This document shows, piece after piece, positions 36,839-45,757 of a stretch of 64,000 nucleotides of DNA. The notes under the pieces are model-generated. The model saw nothing but the letters and a program-made list of their open reading frames with translations, did no database searches and was not told the origin of the DNA. The stretch is taken from contig JADLGB010000014.1 in the NCBI GenBank assembly GCA_020849535.1, positions 1-64,000 of the forward strand, given 5' to 3'. Position 1 is the first letter of the stretch; each line of letters begins with the position of its first letter. Source of the DNA: Candidatus Hydrogenedentota bacterium (lineage in GTDB: Bacteria > Hydrogenedentota > Hydrogenedentia > Hydrogenedentales > SLHB01). The position numbers and the translations under genes are program-made.

Positions 36839-37692
36839 ACCAACTCCTTTCGGGCTTCGCTTATCAGTGGATTGCTAAGGATATAGAACACTAGCTCGCA
36901 AAGATATTCACGCGCGCCGTCCACTTTCATCTGCGAACGGAGCGCAAGGTCCATGAGTTGCGCATTGTTACAATGTTCCGACTTCTGCTAACACGCGGCC
37001 ACTGATATCTTGACAGCAAAAATTATCGCGCTTAACCGAATTTAGGGCTAACTCATCACAGCCGAGAATCTGGAACACGTGTAGACGTTGCCGCTTAGTT
37101 CCCTACAGATATCAAGTCTGATCGATAATGCGAATGGAGTCGCACAAATTGCCAAAACCGTGAATTATTATCGCGGATTTCAATCTGCACGTGCCCTCCC
37201 ACTGCCTCCCTGATTCCCCATGTTAGAGAGATATCTTATTTCTTCCCGCAGAGCGCCACACGGTCCGGTAGAGATCCGGAGGAAACGCAGTGGCGCCTGC
37301 ACCAGCGTCTCCTTCCTTCTTGACTTGACCTTCTCCATGTCGCTTCTACCTTGGCAGTTTCACACTTTACACCGATTCGGTGCGCATCGGCAAAAATTTC
37401 CGTCCTAGTATCGTGACGAGATTGAGCCTCTCGTTGGGCCATGGTTCATTTTCCTTCCGAGCAATCGGGCCAGTGCTGCTCACGACATACACCTCTCTAT
37501 AGTGCTGTAAAGGACGGAGATTCCAAGAGATCGCAAGGAGTGCCCGAGCCAGCCAAGGTTTTGACAGGTCTTTGAATGGACAAGTGGCGAATTGGGGCTG
37601 GACTCATGGCTGTCGGTAGCTATATGAAGTGGCCTAAGCTCTCGCTTCGGCACAATTACACGTCAAAGAACCTGACTGGAGGAACTCGGTAA
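36839..37692. other. Intergenic between divergent island genes
   Basis: About 850 bases separate the start of the helicase operon from the start of the HTH-like gene. Short frames near 37220-37440 on both strands overlap each other and have no recognised content. The region should hold two divergent promoters, but I could not pick convincing -35/-10 pairs. Confidence 0.45.
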
Positions 37693-38865
37693 ATGAAAAC
37701 CAGAGAATGGCGAATGACTCGTCAAGAATTCTACGAGCAGATATGGAGCAAGCCTTTGAAGGTCTTGGAAAAGGAGATCGGGCTCTGGTACGGCCAGATG
37801 TTGGGCATAATTAGGGACTACAAAATTCCTCAACCGCCGATGGGATACTGGATGAAGCTTGCACATGGCAAGTTAGTTCAAAAGCCGCCGCTGGAGCCGC
37901 TTCCAGGCAACGAAGACATCGTCTTGAGCGTATACGTACCGGATGAACGGCCGTATGACGAGCAGCAGAAGCAGCAGTCGGAGGACTTGCTCGCAGAGGA
38001 ATCGAGTCCAGAAAGGCGCGTCATCGTGCCCAATGAATTGACCGACGCTCATCCACTGGTTGCGAGGGCGGAACGAAGTCTTCGAAACGCGAGTACCAAC
38101 GAGAGACAACTTTTGATTCCGTCCGCGCAGAACTGCCTTGATATTCGTGTGTCGAAGGGTGCCTTGCCTCGTGCATTGCGAATCATGGATGCACTGCTCA
38201 AAGCGCTTGAAGCCCGAGGTATTTCCGTCGAGCTTACAGGGGAACAAAAGATCCCGACGCAGGTCGTCGTCTTGGGAGAGACATTTGGGATAGGCATTGA
38301 GGAAAAGGCGGATCGTCGGGAAAAGGAACTAACGCCCCAACAGAAGAAAGAGAAAGAGCGACGTCCGTGGATGTATAGCAGGCAAGAATACACGTATCAT
38401 CCGAATGGTCAATTTGTACTCAGCATTAAGGAAGGTCGGACGGACTACGGACGCCAAAACTGGTCGGATGGTAAAGTGCAGCGGGTCGAAAACCTTCTGA
38501 ACAAATTCATCTGTGCGTTGTATCGTTCTGCTGTCACCGCTCGTTCGGACCGGATACAGCGGGAAATTGACGAAGCGAAGCGACTCGAGAGACAGCGGCG
38601 AAATGAAGAGTTGCGGCGACTGCAGCAGATTGAACGTACGCGACTTGAGAACCTGGAGAAGCACGCCGAATTGTGGAAGCGTAGCGAAGTGATTAGAGCG
38701 TACGTTGCCGCCGTCCAGGAGCGGACCGATAAAGATACGTTTACTTACGGAGACCTTCCGGTGACGGAATGGATAGACTGGGCGCTTCAGCAAGCTGATC
38801 GCCTTGACCCACTCTGCGTGAGCCCTTACTCCGTGCTTGACGAGAAGGTGGACTCGTGGTGGTGA
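37693..38865 (+). CDS. HTH-containing conserved protein of mobile islands
   Basis: A 390-residue protein, function unknown. The N-terminal 60 residues (RQEFYEQIWSKPLKVLEKEIG, then IPQPPMGYWMKLAHGK) match a family I have seen on genomic islands, usually read as a helix-turn-helix followed by a PPxGYW motif. Residues ~265-345 are rich in Arg, Glu and Leu and likely form a coiled coil. A ggaggaact element lies a short distance ahead of the ATG. It is the last cargo gene before the right island repeat. DNA binding is inferred from the HTH resemblance. Confidence 0.65.
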   Translation: MKTREWRMTRQEFYEQIWSKPLKVLEKEIGLWYGQMLGIIRDYKIPQPPMGYWMKLAHGKLVQKPPLEPLPGNEDIVLSVYVPDERPYDEQQKQQSEDLLAEESSPERRVIVPNELTDAHPLVARAERSLRNASTNERQLLIPSAQNCLDIRVSKGALPRALRIMDALLKALEARGISVELTGEQKIPTQVVVLGETFGIGIEEKADRREKELTPQQKKEKERRPWMYSRQEYTYHPNGQFVLSIKEGRTDYGRQNWSDGKVQRVENLLNKFICALYRSAVTARSDRIQREIDEAKRLERQRRNEELRRLQQIERTRLENLEKHAELWKRSEVIRAYVAAVQERTDKDTFTYGDLPVTEWIDWALQQADRLDPLCVSPYSVLDEKVDSWW

Positions 38866-38891
38866 TCACACAACGCCACTGAGTCTGTGTA

Positions 38892-38906
38892 GTCGTCTCA
38901 GACGAC
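38892..38906 (+). terminator. Palindrome after the HTH-like gene
   Basis: gtcgtct-c-agacgac is a perfect 7-bp palindrome, flanked by outer cacaac/gttgtg arms (38868-38912 region). No T run follows, so it is at most a weak terminator or a protein-binding dyad. Confidence 0.25.
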
Positions 38907-38936
38907 GTTGTGATCAAGATTTACACCCCCAGAGAT

Positions 38937-39092
38937 GATACTCATTTTGATACTTACGAATTGACGACCATGGTGAAAATGGTTAACATGGACATGTGGT
39001 GAGGAGCGAGCGTATCTCGCTCAGTTGTCGTAAGTTATAGATTTTGTAAGTACTTGCGGAGGCTTGGGTTAAGACTCTCATAACCCAAAGGT
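38937..39092 (+). repeat. Right 156-bp direct repeat and attR-type junction of the island
   Basis: This copy matches 24769-24923 and ends in TTGGGTTA-agactctca-TAACCCAA, a dyad of two inverted arms around a nine-base spacer, as expected for a tyrosine-recombinase core. Directly beyond it the sequence continues as the 3' half of tRNA-Met, so recombination took place in the anticodon loop. No integrase gene is present between the two repeats. Confidence 0.78.
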
Positions 39093-39121
39093 CGTAGGTT
39101 CGAATCCTACCCCCGCTACCA
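39077..39121 (+). tRNA. 3' half of tRNA-Met (CAU), partial
   Basis: From the anticodon loop ctCATaa (anticodon 39079-39081) the sequence continues as cccaa, a variable loop, the T-arm gtagg-ttcgaat-cctac, acceptor strand ccccgct, discriminator A and CCA. The 5' half is missing: the bases upstream belong to the island repeat and cannot form the D-arm or acceptor partner. It is a displaced tRNA end produced by integration and not a functional gene. Confidence 0.85.
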
Positions 39122-39132
39122 TGTTGATTCAA

Positions 39133-39163
39133 AGGGACTTGCAGCAATTGCAGGTCCCTTTTT
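39133..39163 (+). terminator. Rho-independent terminator of the tRNA-Met remnant
   Basis: agggacttgca and tgcaggtccct pair over 11 bp (one G-T) around a short loop and are followed by five T residues. It lies 12 bases after the tRNA CCA end and probably terminated the original tRNA gene. Confidence 0.7.
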
Positions 39164-39250
39164 CTTTGGTCTTTTTCGGGCCACTGTACCCAAAACTGCA
39201 CCCAAAAACTTCGGACCTGCAGGTTCCAGCAACATCGAAAGGAATCTGCA

Positions 39251-39298
39251 ATGACGAGTCTGAAGAAATACGGCAACGTCTACTCCATCCAGTGCTCA
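39251..39298 (+). pseudogene. Possible remnant of an integrase N-terminus
   Basis: The frame starting at 39251 reads MTSLKKYGNVYSIQCS, similar in style to the first strands of tyrosine-integrase arm-binding domains, in which a K/R-x-G-x-x-Y/W-x-I pattern is common. It then runs into low-complexity repeats. Its place right after the tRNA 3' end is where island integrases usually sit. Only 16 residues support this call. Confidence 0.35.
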
Positions 39299-39313
39299 AC
39301 TGACTGCGGAAAG

Positions 39314-39347
39314 GCCACCCCGTCCACCCCGTCCACCTCGTCCACCG
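39314..39347 (+). repeat. Short tandem repeat, ~9-bp unit ccaccccgt
   Basis: The unit ccaccccgt or a close variant repeats almost four times in a row. It directly follows the integrase-like remnant and probably arose by slippage. Confidence 0.6.
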
Positions 39348-39472
39348 CGGGCGCGACGTTGCCGGGCCCGGCTGCCGTTTCCAGATTCACGGATCCCGAT
39401 TGCGGATCGGCACACAGAGGTGCGCGTCCAAACGTGATTCGCTAAAATGGCGCCCCAACCGGGGAGAGCGTG

Positions 39473-39952
39473 ATGCGCGAGAAGACTCAGAAGGCAGCGG
39501 GTGGACCGGATGTGCTGGATGCCATCCGCAATGCGTATCCCGAGAACATCGTCACCGACGACGTTGTTTTCGATGAAGACTCGTACTACGACGGGATACG
39601 TGATGACATGCGAGCGGCATTGTCGCGCATCGGGGAGGCCGACCTCGTGTATGACCGTCCGCCGGAGGGGAGGCCGCATTGGGAGGAGGGAGACGATCCT
39701 GACGAGGATCCGCCGACATGGGTCGAGGATCCCTCGTCGTACGACTTGCTCTTCCCTGAAGAGGACATACGTGCCTTACGTGATCTGCGAGCAAGGATCG
39801 CGAGCGTTCTAAAGGGATTTGGCATTCACGTCCTAACTGAACAGGAGCTGGGTGTGCCCGTTCCGGGGCTCAAACCCGATCCGGCGCAGAATGCCATCCT
39901 GGGCGATAAACACGTAACGGTTGGCAATGCCCTGTTCTTCCAGAAGGTCTGA
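39473..39952 (+). CDS. Unrecognised acidic 159-aa protein
   Basis: I choose the ATG at 39473, preceded by ggggagag at good spacing; a GTG one codon earlier is also possible. The N-terminal two thirds are very acidic and rich in Asp, Pro and Trp. The C-terminal part (RALRDLRARIASVLKGFGI, then VTVGNALFFQKV) is more regular and ends just before a stop at 39952. No family is recognised. It lies between the island and a Sel1-repeat gene. Composition and the ribosome-binding site support coding; function unknown. Confidence 0.6.
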   Translation: MREKTQKAAGGPDVLDAIRNAYPENIVTDDVVFDEDSYYDGIRDDMRAALSRIGEADLVYDRPPEGRPHWEEGDDPDEDPPTWVEDPSSYDLLFPEEDIRALRDLRARIASVLKGFGIHVLTEQELGVPVPGLKPDPAQNAILGDKHVTVGNALFFQKV

Positions 39953-40060
39953 GGATTATTCACGTGAGAGAACCGCGCGGACGATGAGCAAGAGAAGACA
40001 GGCCCTGATCGACCGATTGCGCAGAGTTAACCTCGTGAAATAACGTGCGGAGCCCATCAA

Positions 40061-40774
40061 ATGAATTCAGTTGGTCCAATCTCCTATACGAATCGCAAAG
40101 GCAAGACATACTATCTGCATGCCGTTACGAGGAAGTCTGGAAAGACTTCGTACGCGATGAAACTTTCCGAGGAAGGCGCGCTGACAGAGCTTCCTGAAGG
40201 GTATTCAATCTCGGAAAGCGTCAACGGCCAGGTCTCCGTGGGGCGTGCAGAACCCAGAACGATCACCGAAAGAGAAGAAGCGGAAGTCACGGCGATTCTC
40301 GATGGACTTGGGCAGCGCCATCACCGTTGCGCGGGCACGGGCGTTGGGCAAAAGGACATGACCGAAGCGGTCGTATGGTTTCGGAAGGCGGCGGAACTGG
40401 CGGAACCCGTGGGCCAATTCCGCTTGGGGGTGTGTTATGCCTCAGGCGAGGGGGTGGAACGCGACGAGCGCGAAGCGGCTATCTGGTTTCAGCGCGCCGC
40501 GGACGCCGGACTCGCGCCGGCCCAATTCAAGACCGCCGTTCAGTTCATAAGCGGCAGTGGCGTGCCCAAGGATCCCGCGCGTGGCGTGCAGTATCTGATT
40601 CGCGCGGCCGACCAGGGCTATGTCCGCGCGCAAACCAAGTTAGGCGAATGCTATTGCACGGGGCACGGTGTCGCCAAGAACTGGGACGCCGCCGCAACGT
40701 GGCTCGGCAGGGCCGCGAAAGCGGGTGACGCAAACGCGGAGCGGCTGCTTCGGAGATACGGCGTCCGCCATTAG
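40061..40774 (+). CDS. Sel1-like repeat protein
   Basis: A 237-residue protein. After an N-terminal ~75-residue domain with KGKTYYLHAVTRKSGKTSYA and further beta-type sequence, at least three Sel1-like repeats of about 36 residues follow. Each shows the A-xx-G-xx-Y/W pattern, for example FRLGVCYASGEGVERDEREA, and then ACFQRAADAG- and LIRAADQGY-type turns. Sel1 repeats mediate protein-protein contacts. No signal peptide is seen, so a cytoplasmic adaptor is likely; partners are unknown. The N-terminal domain, ISYTNRKGKTYYL, resembles those in other uncharacterised proteins. Confidence 0.8.
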   Translation: MNSVGPISYTNRKGKTYYLHAVTRKSGKTSYAMKLSEEGALTELPEGYSISESVNGQVSVGRAEPRTITEREEAEVTAILDGLGQRHHRCAGTGVGQKDMTEAVVWFRKAAELAEPVGQFRLGVCYASGEGVERDEREAAIWFQRAADAGLAPAQFKTAVQFISGSGVPKDPARGVQYLIRAADQGYVRAQTKLGECYCTGHGVAKNWDAAATWLGRAAKAGDANAERLLRRYGVRH

Positions 40775-41061
40775 AATGTTGAGAAGGAGCATGAGGCGTT
40801 GACGCGAGACGGGGGTATCGTCGTCTGGCATGGGGAAGTGCTGGGCCAAATGGGCAAACAGATGCTTCGTGCGCCGCTCACGGCGTGTTTCAAGAGGACG
40901 TGGCCGCAAGGATCAGCGAGTCTTATCCCCCCTGAGCTGCAGGCCTCCCGCCTGCTCCGAAGCCATCTGGCCCGGCGGCGCTTCGGGTATTGCGAAGTTT
41001 TGAGAGTCGCTTTTGGCGTTGACATGAGAATCCGAATTGGCAGACGCCACGAGCGGAGCCT

Positions 41062-42603
41062 CTAGCGGAGCCCCTCCTCCTTGTGCTTTTTCAGCAGCTC
41101 CGCGAGTGACTGGGCGATGTCAGGGTGCTGCGCGATTACGTTGTTCTGCTCGCCAACATCGATCGCGGCATCGTACAACTCCGGCGGGCTATCCTGGCGC
41201 GTCTTCGCGTTCGTCGAGGCCTCGATGTACTTCCATGAGCCTTTGCGTATGGCGAGGCGGTTGGCCTGTTCGAGTATCAGCGGACTCCCCTGGGCATCCT
41301 TCCCCAGCAGCGCGGGGAGACAGTCCCGGCTGTCACGCGCGGCATCATCCGGGACCGCTTGATTCAACAGGCCGGCGAATGAGGCCAAGAAATCGACCTG
41401 GGAAATCAGGGCATCTGAAACACCCGGCGAAACCGTGCCGGGCCACCGGACAATCAGCGGGACCCGCGTGCCGCCTTCGTAGATCTGATACTTGCCGCCC
41501 CGGTATGCACCGGAGGCGTCGTGTCCCCCATCTATCTCGGCGGTCGATGTGTGGACCGTCGTGCCGTCACGATACCCGTCGTCGTAGACGGGCCCGTTGT
41601 CGCTCGAGAAGATGACGATGGTATTCTCCTCGAGACCCCAGCGCGCAAGCTCATTCAAAATCTCCCCAACTGTCCAGTCCAACTGGACCATGGCATCGCC
41701 CCGGTAACTGAGCGCGCTCTTACCGCGAAACCGGGCATGAGGTGCGCGTGGCACATGGATGTCTTGTGAACAGAAGTGCAGGAAGAAGGGGCGTTCGCGA
41801 TTCTCCTCGATGAACGCCCGCGCCTTCGCCATGAAGGTGTCCGCCATGGACTCGTCATTCCACAACGCCTGCCGGCCCCCTTTCATGTAGCCGATCCGGC
41901 CAATTCCATTGATGACGCTGTTGTTGTGACCGTGGGTGCTCGGGTAGTACGTCATGGCCTCGGGATTCAATTTGCCATCTGGATACTCCGTGCCCGGTGT
42001 CTGTGCATCCAGAGGTTCTTCATAGGAAACGGATATCGGATCGGCCGAATCGAGATTGACCACGCGGCCATTTTCGACGTATACACATGGTACGCGGTCG
42101 TTGGTTGCCGGCATGAGGAAGGCATAGTCGAATCCGATATCCGCGGGTCCCGGCTGAATGACGCCGTTCCAATCGATTGGACCCGCTCCAAGTCCGAGAT
42201 GCCATTTGCCGATGACACCCGTGCGATAGCCTGCCCGTTGGAAGACGTCGCCGAGCGTGAACTGGCCCGGGTCGATGGCCATGTTCGCGTTGCCTGGAAG
42301 GATGCCGGTGCCCTGCTTGCGGAAGGCCATCTCACCTGTCAACAGCGAATAGCGGGACGGCGTGCACGTCGCCGCGGCGCAGTGGGCATCGGTGAAGCGC
42401 AATCCTTCGGCGGCCATGCGGTCGAGGCTCGGCGTGGGGATCAGTTTTGCCCCGTTTGCGCCCACATCGCCGTACCCCACGTCGTCGCTATAGATGATAA
42501 TCACGTTTGGGGTTCGCGCAGGCGCCGCGCCACCGGCTCGCGCACCCAGAAGCTGGGCCGCCATCGCACCTGCTGTCAAGGTAAGGAACCGTCTGCGGTT
42601 CAT
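41062..42603 (-). CDS. Family S1 sulfatase (arylsulfatase A type), exported
   Basis: A 513-residue protein with a Tat-type signal, MNRRRFLTLTAGAMAAQLLG. IIIYSDDVGYGD near 36-47 gives the metal-binding aspartates. CTPSRYSLLTGE carries Cys80 in the C-x-P-S-R context that is converted to formylglycine. It removes sulfate esters from glycans outside the cytoplasm. A strong ribosome-binding site (agaggaggt) precedes the ATG. It is the last of five minus-strand genes with a GH28, a BNR protein and an FAD enzyme. The orphan SPASM fragment at 51.8 kb could once have been part of a maturase, but no intact maturase is in the window. Confidence 0.93.
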   Translation of the reverse strand: MNRRRFLTLTAGAMAAQLLGARAGGAAPARTPNVIIIYSDDVGYGDVGANGAKLIPTPSLDRMAAEGLRFTDAHCAAATCTPSRYSLLTGEMAFRKQGTGILPGNANMAIDPGQFTLGDVFQRAGYRTGVIGKWHLGLGAGPIDWNGVIQPGPADIGFDYAFLMPATNDRVPCVYVENGRVVNLDSADPISVSYEEPLDAQTPGTEYPDGKLNPEAMTYYPSTHGHNNSVINGIGRIGYMKGGRQALWNDESMADTFMAKARAFIEENRERPFFLHFCSQDIHVPRAPHARFRGKSALSYRGDAMVQLDWTVGEILNELARWGLEENTIVIFSSDNGPVYDDGYRDGTTVHTSTAEIDGGHDASGAYRGGKYQIYEGGTRVPLIVRWPGTVSPGVSDALISQVDFLASFAGLLNQAVPDDAARDSRDCLPALLGKDAQGSPLILEQANRLAIRKGSWKYIEASTNAKTRQDSPPELYDAAIDVGEQNNVIAQHPDIAQSLAELLKKHKEEGLR

Positions 42604-42623
42604 ACCGACTTGACCTCCTCTAG

Positions 42624-44138
42624 TTAGCCTGACGATCTTATGCGAACGGGGGTCACGGAAACCGGCCGCGACGTTCCATCACGCCGGGGGCTCCCGAATG
42701 CGGTCGGCCAGTCGTTTCGCCGGAATCGGGCGCGGGTGTCGTAGATCGCAATCCACCCAGGCTTGCCGTCGATCACGATTATCAGTTCCGACGCCTCATC
42801 CGCATCGAGGTCGCAGAGCGCGCTGTTCACGGGCCAGCCGGGCAGCTCGATGTGCTGCTCGATAACGCCGCCGCTATCCACGACGTAGAGATCGCCCCAG
42901 GGTTGGCTGTCGGGGAGCCTGGCGTATCCGGTGGGATTCCCGGTTCCCACGACGGCTTCGAGTTCGCCGTCGTCATCAAAATCGTCCACCGCTGGGGAAT
43001 TGTTATCGAGATAGGCACGGCCTACCTCGGTTGACCATTGGACTTCGCCCATCGCGAGATCCACACATCGTATCGCGTGCCGGGCTTGATGCCCTCCATC
43101 GCGCGTGTTGGTGATGCCCACGCCTTCCAAGACACCATCACCGTCCAAATCGCCAAGGGCGATACCGGTGCACCCGAAGGGAATACGCCGGAGAAGCGTT
43201 CCGCGCAAGTCAAACACGTGGAGATGATTCCAGTCCTGATTCCGCCGATGTTCGAGGTCCAGCCCGATTTTCAGCAATTCCGCCCTACCATCGCCTTCCA
43301 CATCGTGCACGAAAACGGGAGTCGAGCCCAGATCTTCCGCGTGGCCGTCGCTGCGCCAGAGCTGGTCTCCGCCGGTGCTGAGCACCACCATCGACGAGGA
43401 TTGGTCGTCATTATTGTATTCGCTGCCAAACACGACCTCGTCCTGACCGTCGCCGTTTACATCCACAAGCGCCGGGAGACTCCAGCAAAAAACTACGCCG
43501 GTGTTGCTGGTCCACTTTTTCGTCCAGTCCAGCGTCGAGTAACAACAGAGATTCTGCTGGTCGGCGTAGAGAAACTCGACGACGCCGTCGCGATCCACAT
43601 CGGCAACAATGGAGTTGTTGTTTCCGAAGTGGGTGAAGTTCGCGAGGCGGTGGCGCGGCACACCAGACGCGGCATCCAGAATCACTGCCCCCCCCGGCTC
43701 GCCGGGCGCGTCGGGCACGAAGGAGTAAACGACTGAGGGCGACTCACCCGAGCGGCCCGGAATCCACTGCAAGTACGCGCCGGGAATGGACGAGGCTCCT
43801 TGTTCATCATGAACGGCTCGCCAGAAGACCGCTCCGTGGGCATCCAGCGCGACCACAGCCGCGTGCTTCCGACTGCCCTGCTCAACCGCTCCTCCAACGC
43901 AGATGATGGCATCGCCATTGAGCCTGCCCACTATCGCGTTGACGGGAGAATGCAGGCCGATGGGAACTCGCCAGCGCTCCTGCAACGGTTCATCAGCAGA
44001 CACCATGGCCGCGGCGGCCAGCGCAAATACAGCGATTCGCGCAATGGAGATTGGCGCGGCTGTCTGGCGATGAAACTTATGGGAAGCGGTTGACTCGCCC
44101 GGTCGATTCGTTGGGGATTTCCTGAAGCGCGTTTTCAT
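42624..44138 (-). CDS. Secreted FG-GAP/VCBS-repeat protein
   Basis: I choose the ATG at 44138 (504 residues), with agagaag upstream; an upstream start at 44171 is also open. A hydrophobic N-terminal stretch (IARIAVFALAAAAMVSA) serves as signal. Repeated calcium-binding-type loops such as DVDRDGVVEF, DVNGDGQDEVV, DVEGDGRAEL and DLDGDGVLEG mark a beta-propeller of FG-GAP repeats with PQQ-like outer strands. Such propellers bind polysaccharide or organise surface enzymes. It sits between the GH28 and the sulfatase, so a role in polymer recognition is likely (inference). Confidence 0.8.
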   Translation of the reverse strand: MKTRFRKSPTNRPGESTASHKFHRQTAAPISIARIAVFALAAAAMVSADEPLQERWRVPIGLHSPVNAIVGRLNGDAIICVGGAVEQGSRKHAAVVALDAHGAVFWRAVHDEQGASSIPGAYLQWIPGRSGESPSVVYSFVPDAPGEPGGAVILDAASGVPRHRLANFTHFGNNNSIVADVDRDGVVEFLYADQQNLCCYSTLDWTKKWTSNTGVVFCWSLPALVDVNGDGQDEVVFGSEYNNDDQSSSMVVLSTGGDQLWRSDGHAEDLGSTPVFVHDVEGDGRAELLKIGLDLEHRRNQDWNHLHVFDLRGTLLRRIPFGCTGIALGDLDGDGVLEGVGITNTRDGGHQARHAIRCVDLAMGEVQWSTEVGRAYLDNNSPAVDDFDDDGELEAVVGTGNPTGYARLPDSQPWGDLYVVDSGGVIEQHIELPGWPVNSALCDLDADEASELIIVIDGKPGWIAIYDTRARFRRNDWPTAFGSPRRDGTSRPVSVTPVRIRSSG

Positions 44139-44173
44139 AATCACTTCTCTCGTCGAATCCTCCGGCTGCAACC

Positions 44174-45631
44174 CTAGCGGTCCATCTCCAGATTCAGCAC
44201 ATCCTCGAAGACGAATGCTTCCCGTTGATTGACGCTCCGCGGCAGCGCGCGAAACTTACGGACGACAAGCCCATCGACGTGCCGCGCGTAAAGGGCGTAA
44301 GCAGGCAGGTCGCCGAACATCCAGAACTCGGGGTACTCGGTTTCCATCTCGGGAATTGGCGATTTGATGTCGAGCCGTTCGCCCCCGGCGCGGTAGGCGA
44401 TGTCTATATCCTCCAGGACAACGTCTTTCACGTGCAGACCTGGTAACCCGCTGATCACACAGGGGAACTCCACGCCGGTTGCGGTGAGCTGCCTGACGGC
44501 GATGTGTTCCAGCGCGCCCGCGCGATCCTTGTCCTTCCAGCGGTTGCGGTTGCCCAAACGGATGAAGAGGGGCGTGGTGACGTTATGCGCCGTGATGTTC
44601 CGCACGGTGATGTTGCGCACGGCGGCACCGTCGACGCTTTCCACGGCGATTGCAGAGAGCGCCCAAGGCCAAATCTCTTCCGTGAAGAGCCGGCAGTCTT
44701 CGATCAAGACATCGGAGATGTCGGACCACGTTTCGGTGCCGATCTTGATGCAGTTGGCGGCACTCCGGACCGCGCATTGCGAAATGCGGATATTCCTCAT
44801 CGCGCGGCTGACATCCCCGGCGAATCCGTTCTTCAGCACGATGCCGTCGTCGCCCGTGGATATGAAGCATCGTGTGATGTTCACATCGCTTGAACCGACG
44901 ATGTCGATGCCGTCTGTGTTCTCGCCGTGGTAATTGTTGTCCAGGATAATGCCCTCGACTCGAACGCGCTCGCAGCGGTCCAGCGATAGCGTCCAACCGG
45001 GAGAATTCTCAATGATGAGATTGCTCACGACCAGATTCGAGGACTCCTTCAGCCGGATGAAGGGAGACGGACGGCCCGGGATCTTCTTCCGTTTACAGGC
45101 GAAGTGGACCGACCTCGCCTCTTCCAGACTGAATACCTCGGGCGGCGTCACGGGCGCCTGCATGCGTGGAGCTTGCCACCAGGCGTCGCCTTCCCCCGCG
45201 ATCTTCCCTGGTCCTTCGATGCGCACGTTCTCGGCTTTATCGCAGTGGATGAAGTGCGCGGGACCATAGTGCGAGGGGTCCCGGCTGGCGCGGAGAACAG
45301 CGTCCTTGGCGATGCGCAGGGTGACGTTGCTCCTCAACTCCAGGCTGCCGGAGACAAAGTCGCCGCCGGCGATCCAGACGGTACCGCCACCCTGGCCATG
45401 CGCCGCATCAATGGCGCTCTGAATGGCCGCGCTGTTGATGGTCTTTCCATCGCCGACGGCCCCGTAGTCCAGCACGTTGAACACGGGACCGGATGGTGCT
45501 GCCGAATTGAAATCGATGTATTCGCCGTAAGGAATGTTCTGAAGGAATTCGCCCGGTGCGCGCTGCTCTCCCATCACCGCGGGCCAGGCACCGGAATGGA
45601 AGAGCATTGCTACGCAGAAGAACATGGACAT
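44174..45631 (-). CDS. Glycoside hydrolase family 28-like (polygalacturonase-type), secreted
   Basis: I use the ATG at 45631 (485 residues); the frame is open from a TTG at 45640. A signal peptide (SMFFCVAMLFHSGAWPAVMG) is followed by the pectin-lyase-like start VLDYGAVGDGKTINSAAIQSAID. NTDGID (about 240) and GDDGIVLK (about 261) carry the catalytic aspartates of GH28. The usual G-H-G segment is not seen where expected; the matching place reads CIKIGTETW. The substrate may therefore differ from homogalacturonan, or the site may be altered. It belongs to the five-gene minus-strand run. Confidence 0.85.
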   Translation of the reverse strand: MSMFFCVAMLFHSGAWPAVMGEQRAPGEFLQNIPYGEYIDFNSAAPSGPVFNVLDYGAVGDGKTINSAAIQSAIDAAHGQGGGTVWIAGGDFVSGSLELRSNVTLRIAKDAVLRASRDPSHYGPAHFIHCDKAENVRIEGPGKIAGEGDAWWQAPRMQAPVTPPEVFSLEEARSVHFACKRKKIPGRPSPFIRLKESSNLVVSNLIIENSPGWTLSLDRCERVRVEGIILDNNYHGENTDGIDIVGSSDVNITRCFISTGDDGIVLKNGFAGDVSRAMRNIRISQCAVRSAANCIKIGTETWSDISDVLIEDCRLFTEEIWPWALSAIAVESVDGAAVRNITVRNITAHNVTTPLFIRLGNRNRWKDKDRAGALEHIAVRQLTATGVEFPCVISGLPGLHVKDVVLEDIDIAYRAGGERLDIKSPIPEMETEYPEFWMFGDLPAYALYARHVDGLVVRKFRALPRSVNQREAFVFEDVLNLEMDR

Positions 45632-45757
45632 GCGGACCAACCCCGGTATCGGCTAACCTCTCTTCGAACGGATGGTGCGTGCTTACCCAAAATCCACTCG
45701 ACGCTCTTTGCTCTCACAAAGGTAGTCAAGTCTGTATGTTACCGGCTCAGAAGCTCA

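Noticed and set aside
38983..39276. Minus-strand frame of 97 codons with GRIRTYDL-type sequence
   Set aside because: It is the antisense of the tRNA-Met fragment and island repeat; this translation is a well-known artefact of tRNA regions.
40799..41065. 88-codon plus-strand frame before the sulfatase end
   Set aside because: No ribosome-binding site at the proposed start, no recognised motif; probably non-coding.
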